Of a DNA stretch of 64,000 bases, positions 53,490 to 63,490 are shown piece after piece. The position numbers and the translations under genes are program-made. The number at the start of each line of letters is the position of its first letter. The stretch's first letter is position 1. The stretch comes from Triticum aestivum (Eukaryota > Streptophyta > Magnoliopsida > Poales > Poaceae), in NCBI RefSeq assembly GCF_018294505.1, contig NC_057795.1:520505512-520569511 (forward strand), written 5' to 3'. Under the pieces are notes generated by a model. The model was not told the origin of the DNA. It ran no database searches and worked only from the letters and a program-made list of their open reading frames with translations.

Positions 53490-54271
53490 TCAATCACACC
53501 CCCTCGAGACCCCTGCTAGCTGATCAGGTTCCCATGCGAACACCCTCTTGTTTGCACGCGGGAACTTCACCAAGGCCTCCTCCTGCTCGAGTTCGAGGTT
53601 GGCACCTATGGTGAAGGTGGCGTCAGTGGATCCGTCCTTGTCGACCGGTACCTGCTTGGTTTCCGCCTTGTCTTGGGTGAATAGCTGCTTCTTCTTAGCC
53701 GGCGCAGCCCCCTTGGGCTCGAGGGCGTCAGTGCTGGTGGGCTGCGCCACCGTGGTTGTCTTGAAAGCAAGCTTGAGCACCTGCAGTGCATCCCTTGTGT
53801 CTCCTGACACGGTAAGGACGCCGCTGCTCCCGGGCATCTTCATGAGGTTGTACGCCGGGTGAGTTGCTGCCATGAACTGGGCCAAGGCTGGATAACCGAG
53901 GATGGCATTGTATGGGAGGACAATGGGGGCGATGTCGAAGTCGGTCAGCTCTGTGCGGAAGTTGTCGTAGGTGACGAAGGTCACCGGGAGGCGGATCTGT
54001 CCCAAGGAGGCGGTGGAACCGTCTCCGACGCCCGAGAAGGGCCTGCTGGGCTGAAGCCGCTCTAGCGGCACGTGGAGGAGGCTGAAGGCCTCCGCCGAGA
54101 GCACATTGAGGTCGGCACTGCCGTCGATGAGGGTCCTCGTGACGGCCACTTGGCAGATGGTGGGGGTGCATAGCACCGGGAGCGCACCCAAACTTGCGGG
54201 GTTGGAGGGGTGATCGTCCGAGTTGAAGGTCAGATCGGCCTCGGGCGCCACCCAGCCCGGGGGGCTTCTCG
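53490..54271 (-). pseudogene. Gyp-2 aspartic protease region
   Basis: The active-site strand reads VTRTLIDGSADLNVLSAEAF: the catalytic Asp is kept, but the second Gly of DGG is Ser and the following Gly of AGL is Asp. ELTDFDIAPIVLPYNAILGYPALAQFMA follows, then an alanine- and lysine-rich linker to RVFAWEPDQLAGV, which leads into RT. Confidence 0.85.
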
Positions 54272-54709
54272 TCACTTGAAGGTGGCGCCGATCTGGCGGG
54301 CGAACAGCTTGACGTGGTGGCTCGAAGGTGGTGCCTGTGAGCCACCTAGGAGAGCTGCGACAAGCGGGGGCACCGGCGCGGCACAGTGGGCAAGGAAGAG
54401 GTCGTGCAGCTCCTCCCAGGAGGCCATACAAGCCGTCAGCAGGTGGAGCAGCCACATGCGCGGAACGCCGGTGAGGGCCATGGGAAACCAGTTAGCCATG
54501 ATCCTGTCGTCGCCCCCAGCCTTGAGGACGGCCTCCTCGTATGCCAGCAGGAAAGCCAGCGGATCCGTCGCGCCATTGTAGCGCGACGGCATCTCTGGCT
54601 TGAACTTGCGCGGCCACTGCACCTGCCGCAAGGAGGGGGTAAAGGCTCGGAGCCCCATGGCCCCAGTGCTGGCATCGGCAGCCGGAGCGGGTGGCACGCT
54701 GTGTGCCAT
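54272..54709 (-). pseudogene. Gyp-2 gag, internally deleted
   Basis: The ATG at 54709 gives MAHSVPPAPAADASTG, and then the gag core FLLAYEEAVLKAGGDDRIMANW and SWEELHDLFLAH. Only about 145 codons remain before the sequence joins the pre-protease region, so most of gag, including any zinc knuckle, is missing. Confidence 0.75.
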
Positions 54710-54768
54710 GAGGGCGAAGCGCGGTGTCGATGGAGAGCAGGTCGACGGAAGGGAGAGCTTCGGCGCAC

Positions 54769-54788
54769 CCCCTACCTGGCGCGCCAAA
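54769..54788 (-). promoter_or_regulatory. Primer binding site of Gyp-2
   Basis: The minus strand reads TTTGGCGCGCCAGGTAGGGG next to the 5' LTR, nearly the same as in Gyp-1 and Gyp-3. Confidence 0.65.
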
Positions 54789-55676
54789 TGTTGGATTTCG
54801 GGTTCCGGCAGACCCTCGAGGTTCGAACTCTGGGGTGCGCACGAACATCTTTCCCCTACCAACTCACGTCTCGAAGCCTCGCAAGGAATCTAAGCTAGAA
54901 GAAAGAACACACAAGGGACACGAGGTTTATACTGGTTGAGGCCACCATTGTGGCGTAATGCCCAACTCTAGTGTGTGGTGTGGGGGATTGCCTTAGGGGC
55001 TGATGATGAACAATACAGAGGAAGAACAGCCTCGCGAGGGGCTGTTCTTGAGCTGGTGCGATGAACTGCTTGGTGAGTTCAGTCGCCTCTCTCTCTAGTC
55101 TACCCGGATTCTGGATCTCCCCCCGGAATCTGGATGTCCCCCCTCACTCTGTGGTGGCTAGCTCTATTTATAGAGGCAGGCCCTGGGCCTCTTCCCAAAT
55201 AATGAGCGGGAAGGGCGCCAACAATTGGCCATTTTGAAGGGGAATATCTAGTACACTTATCCTGACTAAAGTTGGTCTACAGCTGCCAAAGGCTCTAATG
55301 GTGACGCTGTCATGGACTCCACAATGACCTCCGTCCTATCGTTCTGCTGGTCTTTGTCTTGTTGCACCAAGACTGTAACCTTTGCCTGATGTCTTGGCAT
55401 GTGCTTGCCGGCCCTCTTTGCAGCGAAGGGGAAACAAGGACACTGCGTAGGCCGGCGCCTGCCTGGCACCCGCCTGGTCTCGATCGTCATGGCTTGCATC
55501 ACGGGCACCTCGCGAGGTACCTCACCTTGATCTCTCTGCCTCCTCGCGAGCCCGCCTGATGAGGCTGCTTCCTGAGGAAGCTTCTATCGTCTTCCCCGCA
55601 AGGCTTGGCCCCTCGCGAGTGTCTTGAGCTTGAGCCAATGAAGCTGGGCTGTACCCCCGTTCCCAGAACACCGACA
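54789..55676 (-). repeat. 5' LTR of Gyp-2 (888 bp)
   Basis: It starts TGTTGGATTTCGGG (the usual TGTCGG has one change) and ends AACACCGACA. It pairs with 47158-48061, and a minus-strand TATAAATA box is conserved near 55165. Confidence 0.93.
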
Positions 55677-57121
55677 TACGTGGGATCATCTGCACACACC
55701 CATTCCACTACCCCGCAATAAGTGTGCAAGTACACGCGCAGTAACTGCCCGGAGAAGAGCAACCGGCCCCCGGACGCCGCAATAAATCTGCACGCGTAAG
55801 ACAAGGGCACGCGGCGGCGGGCCCGTGCCGGTCGCCCAGTCCCGTCACACGTGTGGCCTGTCAGGCCCCTCCGACTTCCGGGAACCACGTGGCACCCGCA
55901 GGAAGCCCGAGGGATTGCCCCAAGATTCGACGGACTCCTCGGTTCCCGCCACGGCCGGGATGCCACGATCCGGTTTAAGAGAAAACCGGCACACAGTGGG
56001 TGTTGCCGGACCCGGCGCTCGCAGAATCCGCCTTGCTTAAGGGGGAAACTGTGAAGGCCCACTCATCCGAAGACGTTGGACCTTCACAGCTTCGGGGACT
56101 ACTATCGTGGGGATGGACCACGGGCAGGCAATGGAACCCGGATCCTCTTCAAAAACAATGGGGCTGGCATCGCCCCTCAAACCGACACGCACTTGGTCGG
56201 GTCGCTCGACCCGGCCAAGCCCCACAACCCGGCCAGACTCTCCAACCCGGCAAGACGCATTGACTCGGCCTCAACAAGTAGCGCCAGACAGCCGAGCCCG
56301 GCATGACCAAAGCTTCCTCGACAAGCCAGCACCACCCGTGGCGTGCTATGCAATCCAGCCGCGGGTCAGCTCCCGTCCCATTCAGGCCGTATGATGGGAC
56401 GAGTCTTCAATCAATGATGACCGAGGAAACAGTGCCCCACCCATGCCTCTGGTCAGCCGGAGCGTGGAAACAGTGCCCCTCACCTACCCGCTGACCAGGG
56501 CCGGCGTAGCTATAGTGCCCCCGCCCTCACCACTGACGACAGCAGGCGGCAACCTCACGGAGAGCACTGTACGCGACTCGACTCGGCCACGCCCTGACGA
56601 TCGACAAGACGGCGCATAATCCTCCAAGGCACGCGGGGACCGCACCTAGGGGAACCTGGCGAACCATAAGCCCTCAGCGGGACCCAGCCCGGGTCCCCGG
56701 ACACCGACAATCCGGACCCACGGACTTGTAACATTACCATTGTACCCCTGGGGGGTTGGTCTATAAAACCCCCCAGGAGCACGCGATCATGGGGGCGAGC
56801 GGCAAGTAACATCTAACGAAAGAAAGGCAAGCAAGCACAAAATTAGCCACTGAAACAACAACACCAGGGAGAAGGAGCAGCCCAAGCCTTGTCCAGCTTC
56901 CTTCCTCCCACATAAAGCTCCAGGAGCAACATTGTACTATCGAACATCCAACTACACTCGGCAAGACTAGGGGTGTTATCTCTCCGGAGAGCCCCGAACC
57001 TGGGTATGTCTGGGGTCCCGCGCCCGCTCATGCTAACCTCGCCTCTGGAGTCCACCAGAGCCCTCGAGCATCCTCCTCTCTTTAGAAATTCCTTGGCATC
57101 TGTCATGCGCCCGCCACGACA
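55677..57121 (+). repeat. 3' LTR of Host-H (about 1.4 kb, left end uncertain)
   Basis: The unique sequence after Gyp-2 has LTR features in plus orientation: TATAAAA at 56762-56768 in GGTCTATAAAACCCCCC, followed by about 350 bp ending CCGCCACGACA. Directly after it, sequence resumes that is homologous to the Fat aORF. ACGGC at 57122-57126 is the candidate right-hand target duplication. No second copy is in the window, so the exact left end cannot be fixed; it should be very near 55677. Confidence 0.65.
56762..56768 (+). promoter_or_regulatory. TATA box of the Host-H 3' LTR
   Basis: TATAAAA sits in a C-rich context about 360 bp before the LTR end, a usual TATA position in Gypsy LTRs. Confidence 0.6.
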
Positions 57122-58150
57122 ACGGCGCTAGTACCGCCACCTCATGAGGATTCGAACGATGTATCTGTCATGAATTCTGAGGTGGAGAGAGCAATGAACC
57201 ATCGCCATCTGAGGGAATCCCTGCATGCCCCAACCTTTTCCGAACAAGAGTTTGCCACATTGAATTCGCTAGACGCATATATTTGAGCCGCTCGAGACGG
57301 ACTGGTCGGAGTTACAAAATTATTCTCAAAAAATATCCAGGTAGAAATTTTGCTCAATTTTGAGTATGCATATACTAGTAGCCCCCAAGACTTGAAGCGG
57401 TGGAGCCAACCGATTTAAGGATCGATATGACTTATAGGTACTCAAAGGGAAGAACGCTATACTGTCCCAGGAGCTGGAATCAAGCCGAACGCAGTTGCAC
57501 GCCGTGAATGCCGAATTAGCGGACATGAAGAAGGCATCCCAGGAGAAAAAACACGATGATGGAAAAGATGATCACTCCGAAGAGATAGAGAGCTTAAAGG
57601 CTCAACTACTGGACGCTCAAAGAGAAATTGAAAAGTTGAAGAGCGGCATATTCAGTACGTCTTCATTTAAAACCATCATACAAGCAAGTGTTTTGGTCCA
57701 TAACTTGGAATGCCATGTATCTCTGGCTGCAGGTCTAATAACTGGTCGGCCAGGAGAAGAAGTATCCGGAATTCAGTTTGATATTCTAGAGCTGACTGTT
57801 GTGCATGAGCGGGCCCAAAAAGCTACGAGGAGCATGATTAAGGCTTTATGGTCGTCCGAGATACCTCCAGATAGTATGGAGGGACTAGCAAACCTATTTA
57901 AAGGTGCCAGGCGCCACTTCGAGCTGTGGAAAACATCAGCCTACCATGAAGGCGCACGAGAAGCTTGGGCTATGGTGAAAGCACGTTTTACCAAGCTAGA
58001 TCCAAATCATATGGCCTGAGTGGGCCCAAAAGGACCGGATGGAAAGGAAATTCTGCTGAACTTGGTGTATGACCAAGTAGCGGTGGCTACAAAGTATTCG
58101 CAGCAAGACTGTAAATTAGATAGGCTTATAGATGGTATAGAAGAAAAATA
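57122..58150 (+). pseudogene. Fat-3 antisense aORF, 3' part
   Basis: The exon at 57140-57340 aligns with Fat-2 21020-21210 (NSEVERAMNHR and the later RAARxGL segment) and has a TGA near 57286. A coiled-coil exon follows (57440-57650, EEIESLKAQLLDAQREIEKLK), then a GIFS-gt style donor. The last exon from about 57733 (WSSEIPPDSMEGLANLFKGARRHFELW ... FTKLDPNHMA) has TGA at 58017-58019. The end VYDQVAVATKYSQQDCKLD is the uninterrupted form of the site hit by Gyp-1 in Fat-2. Confidence 0.75.
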
Positions 58151-58881
58151 GGTATTCGATGTATTGTACTAAAGTAGTATTGTTTATCGATTCCTATTGT
58201 CATCCGAACATATCAAAAATTTGTCATCGCAGGCCTTCGGTTTCAACCTCCGAACCGTAAAGGTGGAGTGTTTCCGGATACTATATTGGAATGCCAGAGA
58301 CATCCCTTATGTCCGGAAACTAGGCAATCCGGTCATGTTGCTCGAACAGACAAATTGTGATCGGTGTGGTTATGTTATATTACCTTTTATGGTAGAAACA
58401 TCTTCCAAGGAAAATAGTTCCGTTAAGGGTTCCTTTCCCTGGGTCAGCATGCGTTATTAATGCATGCCTAAACTGTGATGCTAAAAAATTACATTACGCT
58501 TTATATTTTGGGGGCTTATATTGCAATGAGGGCAGTTTGTCTTTTGTCCGCCGACCATTTATTCCCTTAAGAATGCTAGCTTTCGGCTTCACCCAGTCTG
58601 AGGTACATGTCCGGATAACACGGTTGTAACAATCGCAGAGGTGCTCCCTTTATGCCCTAGCCGAACAAGCGGGAACGTAGGGCATAAGCACAGGAGCCAG
58701 GCAACCCAGCTTGGCAAAAACTGAAGTCATAAAGGTGCATATAATGGTGAAGAAAGGACATATGTGATCAGACGACACATATATACGGTGAGCTTGATGC
58801 TCGAAAAATAATAATAATAAGCTTCTATGAAAAGAAGCCCCCAGGTATTGTGGGGTATGTACATTTAAGGATGTATACACC
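58151..58881 (-). other. Fat-3 spacer between aORF and integrase
   Basis: No gene is seen. It is homologous to 31585-32413 of Fat-2, with shared blocks at the TTCGGCTTCACCCAGTCTG and TATGCCCTAGCCGAA positions. Confidence 0.7.
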
Positions 58882-60463
58882 TCAAGTGTGCAGCTTATCC
58901 GAACACGAGCTAGAAATCGTATAAAAACGAGAAAAAAGAAAAAGGTGAAAAGGAGAAAAGAAGGAACGAGGAAAAAGGTATATGTACGGACTTAGGCGTA
59001 GAATCTTCGGAGCCGGGCAGCGTTCCATGGGCGGCTTATCCGAAGCATTGCAAAGGCGATAGGTTCCTCCAGTGAGAACTTCATCTATAATGAAGGGACC
59101 CTCCCATTTAGGCTTGAGCTTGTCTTTTTTCTTCTCTAGTAGGCGTAGAATGAGTTCCCCGGCATTATAAGTCTTTGCCCGTACTTCTCTGCTTTGATAT
59201 CGCCGAGCCTGCTGTTGGTAGAATGTGGAACGGGTCTTCGCGACATCGCGCTCCTCCTCCATGTCGTCCAGATCGTCCTGCCGATCGAGCTCGGCTTCTC
59301 TCTCTTCGGACATGCACACTCGAGGTGAGTCCTAAATAATGTCGGAAGGCAAGACCGCCTCCACGCTATACACCATGAAGAAAGGTGTATATCTGTCATG
59401 CGATTGGGCGTGGTCCGCAGCCCCCAGAGTACGGAATCGAGTTCCTCAACCCAGTGTTTGTCTGATTCTTGCAGGGATCACACTAATCTAGGTTTGATGC
59501 CGCTCATTATCAGGCCGTTAGCTCGTTCGACCCGACCATTTTTCTGAGGGTGATATACGGAGGCGTAATCGAGCTTGATGCCCAAATTAGCGCACCAAGT
59601 TTTCACCTCATCGACCGTAAAGTTAGAGCCGTTGTCGGTAATAATACTGTGTGGGACACCATAACGGTGTACGACACCAGATATAAAGTCTATCACCAGT
59701 CTGTCTTCAACCGTTTTGACTGGTTTTGCTTCTATCCACTTAGTGAACTTGTCGACCATAGCCAGCAAATATTTCTTCTTATGGCTTCCCCCTTTAAGGG
59801 GTCCGACCATGTCTAGCCCCTAGACCATAAAAGGCCATGTAATGGGGATAGTTCATAGGGCAGTGGGCGGCATATGGCTTTGATTGGCAAAAAGCTGGCA
59901 TCCAACGCAGCGCTGTACGAGGTCCTGTGCGTCTGCTCGGGCAGTGGGCCAAAAGAAACTCGTACGGAAGGCCTTACTTCCAAGGGCCCGAGCTGCGGCG
60001 TGATGGCCACCAAGACCAGCGTGTATTTTAGCCAAGAGCTGTCGTCCCTCTTCTTCGGAGATACATCTTCGAAGGACTCTAGTAGTACATTTCTTGTATA
60101 GTTCTCCTTCATGAACTTTGTAGGCTTTCGGGCGCTGAACAATATGACGGGCCTTAGTATGATCATCAGGGAACTCCTTCTTGGTAAGGTAGGCGAGGAA
60201 AGTTTCAGTCCACAGGGCAATTATAGCCATGATTTCATGGGCCGATGGCGTTATTTCGGTGCCCAAGCCCCCGATGATATCAGAACTATGTTCGGAATCT
60301 GGGGGTATGGTCAGCTCTGGACCAGTGTTGCCACTCTTGTCATGCCACACCACGGGTGGCTTGAAGATCCCCTCCACAAAGGTGTTAGGTGGGATGGGGT
60401 CGCGCTTAGCGCCCATGCGAGCAAGGATGTCCGCACCTTGATTACACTCTCGAGCCACGTGAT
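58882..60463 (-). pseudogene. Fat-3 integrase and RNase H C-terminal end
   Basis: From 60458 downward: VARECNQGADILARMGAKRD (RNase H end), a linker, and the zinc domain HAGLGGHHAAARAL...LVQRCVGCQLF. The core follows with DMVGPLKGGSHKKKYLLAMV, IITDNGSNF and the E of VERANG. TAG at about 59821 precedes the core, and a stop ends it after SGIKPRLV at 59478-59480. The C-terminal region (59319-58990) is readable after a frameshift. Confidence 0.87.
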
Positions 60464-60468
60464 GAAAC

Positions 60469-62248
60469 TGATGGAAATATGCCCTAGAGGCAAAAATGAA
60501 GTTATTATTTATTTCCTTAATTACATCATAATAAATGTTTATTATTCATGCTAGAATTGTATTAACCAAAAACTTGGTACATGTGTGAATACATAGACAA
60601 AACAAAGTGTCCCTAGTATGCCTCTACTTGACTAGCTTGTTTATCAAAGATGGTCATGTTTCCTGACCATAGACATGTGTTGTCATTTGATGAACGGGAT
60701 CACATCATTACGAAAATTATGTGATGGACAAGACCCGTCCGTTATCTTAGCACTATGATCGTTTAGTTTATTGCTATTGCTTTCTTCATGACTTATACAT
60801 GTTCCTATGATTGTGAGATTATGCAACTCCCAAATACCGGAGGAACACTTAGTGTGCTATCAAACATCACAACGTAACTGGGTGATTATAAAGATGCTCA
60901 ATAGGTGTCTCCGATGGTGTTTGTTGAGTTGGCATAGATCGAGATTAGGATTTGTCACTCCGTGTATCGGAGAGGTATCTCTGGGCCCTCTCGGTAATAC
61001 ACATCATAATAAGCCTTGCAAGCAATGTGACTAATGAGTTAGTTACGGGATGATGTATTACGAAACGAGTAAAGAGACTTGCCAGTAACGAGATTGAACT
61101 AGGTATGAAGATACCGACGATCGAATCTCGGGCAAGTAACATACCGATGACAAAGGGAATGACGTATGTTGTCATAAGGTTCGACCGATAAAGATCTTCA
61201 TAGTATATGTAGGAGCCAATATGGGCATCCAGGTTCTGCCATTGGTTATTGACCGGAGAGGTGTCTCGGTCATGTCTACATAGTTCTCGAATCCGTAGGG
61301 TCCGCACGCTTAGCGGTTGTTGACGATATAGTATTATATGAGTTATGTATGTTGGTGATCGAATGTTGTTCAGAGTCCTGGATGAGATCACGGACATGAC
61401 GAGGATATCCGGAATGGTCCTGAGATAAAGATTGATATATGGGATAATAGTGTTTGGTCTCCGGAAGGTTTCCGGAATTCACCAGAAGGGGTTCCGGATG
61501 TCTCCCGAAATGTTTGATATATGGGATGATAGTGTTTGGTCTCCGGAAGGGTTCCGAAATTCACCGGAAGGGGTTTCGGATGTCTCCCGAAATGTTTGGG
61601 TATGAGAACACTTTATTTGGGCCAAAGGGGAAAGCCCACGATGCTTTTGGAAAGTGCAAAAGGAAGTTTTGCGGAGACCAGGGGCTAGGGGGTAGATGCC
61701 AGGAACCCTTGCGTCTAGCCCTGGAGTCCGAGAAGGACTCTTGCCTTTCGGGAAAAACCGACTTTGAGGAAGCTTTTACTCCAAGTTTCGACCCCAGGGC
61801 TCAACATATAAATAGAGGGGCAGGGCTAGCACCAAAGACACATCAAGAAACACCAAGTCGTGTGTCGACAACCCCGTCCCCTCTAGTTTATCCTCCGTCA
61901 TAGTTTTCGTAGTCCTTAGGCGAAGCCCTGCGGAGATTGTTCTTCACCAATACCGTCACCACGCCGTTGTGCTGTCGGAACTCATTTACTACTTCGGCCC
62001 TCTTGCTGGATCAAGAAGCCGAGGACGTCATCGAGCGGAACGTGTGCTGAACGCGGAGGTGCCGTACATTCGGTACCTGATCGGGACGGATCGTGAAGGT
62101 GTAGGACTAGATCAACTGTGTTGATAAATGCTTCCGCTTTCGGTCTATGAGGGTACGTAGACACACTCTCCCCTCTCATTGCTATGCATCTCCTAGTTAG
62201 TTCTTGCGTGATCGTAGGAAATTTTTTGAATTACTACATTCCCCAACA
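60469..62248 (+). mobile_element. Solo LTR of a Copia element, BARE-1/Angela/WIS type (1,780 bp)
   Basis: It begins TGATGGAAATATGCCCTAGA and ends ACTACATTCCCCAACA, the characteristic ends of the BARE-1/Angela/WIS LTRs (normally TGTTGG, so one terminal change). TSD GAAAC is at 60464-60468 and 62249-62253. TATAAATA at 61807-61814 matches the family's promoter position. There is no internal domain, so this is a solo LTR. It splits the RNase H region of Fat-3. Confidence 0.94.
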
Positions 62249-62253
62249 GAAAC

Positions 62254-62518
62254 TCGAGCCCCTCTAACTGAGCTGGTATTTTGAGTACGGTGTTGCGGTA
62301 AGCCGCCATCTTCGGATATTTTGCATCGAATTCGTCGTTTATTTGTGATATTGCGAGGTTTTAATCCCCGCGCACCTTGAGGTGTTGTATGCCCATAGAG
62401 ACGGTCATCCGAAGACCGTGCAATAGGGCCTCGTATTCGGCTGCATTGTTAGAGTCTGTATACAATATATGGAGCACATAACGGACTGTGTCTCCTGTGG
62501 GGGATGTCAAGAAGACAC
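62254..62518 (-). pseudogene. Fat-3 RNase H fragment
   Basis: Continuing across the solo LTR, the minus strand reads FLTSPTGDTVRYVLHILYT and NNAAEYEALLHGLRMTV (Glu motif). A TAA follows LKVRGD at 62361-62363, where Fat-2 has a serine codon. It is cut on the right by Gyp-3. Confidence 0.85.
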
Positions 62519-63420
62519 TGTCGGTGTTCTGGGAACGGGGGTCCCCAGACTTGCCTGCATGCGGCCTGCGGTGTGGCTCAAGTGGGGGCCCAATGCAGCC
62601 CAACTTCATCAGCTCAAGCTCAAGACCCTCGCGAGGGGCCAAGCCTCGCGGGGCGGACGACAGGAAGCATCCTCAGGAGCAGCCTCCTCAGGCAGGCTCG
62701 CGAGGAGGCGGAGAGATCAAGGCAGGTCACCTCCCGAAGGGCCCGTGACGCAAGCCATGACGATCGAAGACCAAGCGGGCGCCGGCCTGCGCAGTGTCCT
62801 TGTTTCCCTTTCGGTGCTAAGGGGGCAAGCTCAAGCCAAGGCATCAGGCAAAGGTTACCGTTTCGGTGCAACAAGACCAAGACCAGCAGAACGGCAAGAT
62901 GGAGGTCATCGTGGAGCCCAGGGCGGCGTCATCGTCGGAACCTTTGGCAGCCGAAGACCAACTTTAGTCAGGATAAGTGTACCAGATGTTCCCCTTCAAA
63001 ATGGCCAATTGTTGGCGCCCTTCCCGCTCATTATTTGGGAAGAGGCCCAGGGCCTCCGCCTATAAATAGGACTAGCCACCCACAGGGTAGAGGCATCTAG
63101 AGATCAACCAGAGAGAGAGAGAAGCGACTGAACTCACCCAAGCAGTTCATCGCACCAGCTCAAGAATAGCCCCTCGCGAGGTTGCTCTCCCCTTGTACGG
63201 TTCACTATCAGCCCCTGAGGCAATCCACCACACCACACACTGGAGTAGGGTATTACACCGCAATGGTGGCCTGAACCAGTGTAAATCTTGTGTCCCTTAT
63301 GTGTTCATCTTTCTTGTTAGGTCTTTGCGGGACTTCGAGGCATGAGCTGGTAGGGGAGAGATCTCCGTGCGCACCCCAGTGTTCGAACCTCAAGGGTCAG
63401 CCGGAACCCAAAATCCGACA
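62519..63420 (+). repeat. 5' LTR of Gyp-3 (902 bp)
   Basis: It begins TGTCGGTGTTCTGGG and ends AAAATCCGACA, a perfect TGTCGG...CCGACA inverted end. TATAAATA stands at 63061-63068, followed by a short GA microsatellite (63110-63122). Confidence 0.93.
63061..63068 (+). promoter_or_regulatory. TATA box of Gyp-3
   Basis: TATAAATA in CGCCTATAAATAGGAC is the same box that appears on the minus strand in all Gyp-1 and Gyp-2 LTRs. It is the likely promoter of the genomic RNA. Confidence 0.65.
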
Positions 63421-63440
63421 TTTGGTGCGCCAGGTAGGGG
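63421..63440 (+). promoter_or_regulatory. Primer binding site of Gyp-3
   Basis: TTTGGTGCGCCAGGTAGGGG directly follows the LTR end, at the same place as in Gyp-1 and Gyp-2. Confidence 0.65.
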
Positions 63441-63490
63441 TGCGCCGAAATCTCTCTTCCGCTGGTCGTGACTGATCTTCCGTCGTAACC

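Larger units (their letters stand above)
47158..55676 (-). mobile_element. Gyp-2: Gypsy-type element with pol and a captured cargo gene
   Basis: LTRs of 904 bp (47158-48061) and 888 bp (54789-55676) flank a minus-strand gag-PR-RT-RH-IN set (54709 to 50111) and a plus-strand cargo frame (48399-49136). Its LTR ends and primer site are like those of Gyp-1 and Gyp-3. The flanks GAAGT (47153-47157) and TACGT (55677-55681) are not a perfect target duplication. Gag is largely deleted, and the integrase and protease have altered key residues. Confidence 0.93.
2111..57121 (+). mobile_element. Host-H: Gypsy-type LTR retrotransposon split into five blocks
   Basis: The blocks are 2111-2318, 15005-18572, 37982-42289, 46031-47157 and 55677-57121, about 10.7 kb in all; the 5' LTR is outside the window. 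At two junctions the protein frame resumes exactly: codon 2318/15005-15006 in the protease linker, and codon 18572/37982 in the integrase. The order gag, PR, RT, RNase H, IN and then an antisense aORF, PPT and 3' LTR fits the Tat-type Gypsy lineages of grasses, which carry an extra ORF downstream of pol (lineage is inference). It is dead: many stops, a frameshift and changed catalytic residues. It sits inside Fat-3. Confidence 0.85.
57122..62518 (-). mobile_element. Fat-3: outermost Gypsy-type element, interrupted
   Basis: It contains the 3' part of an aORF (plus strand), the same spacer as Fat-2, and integrase plus RNase H on the minus strand. Layout and sequence parallel Fat-2 throughout. 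Its 3' LTR and aORF start lie left of Host-H, outside the window, and its RT, gag and 5' LTR lie beyond Gyp-3. An Angela-type solo LTR splits its RNase H at 60469-62248. Confidence 0.85.
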
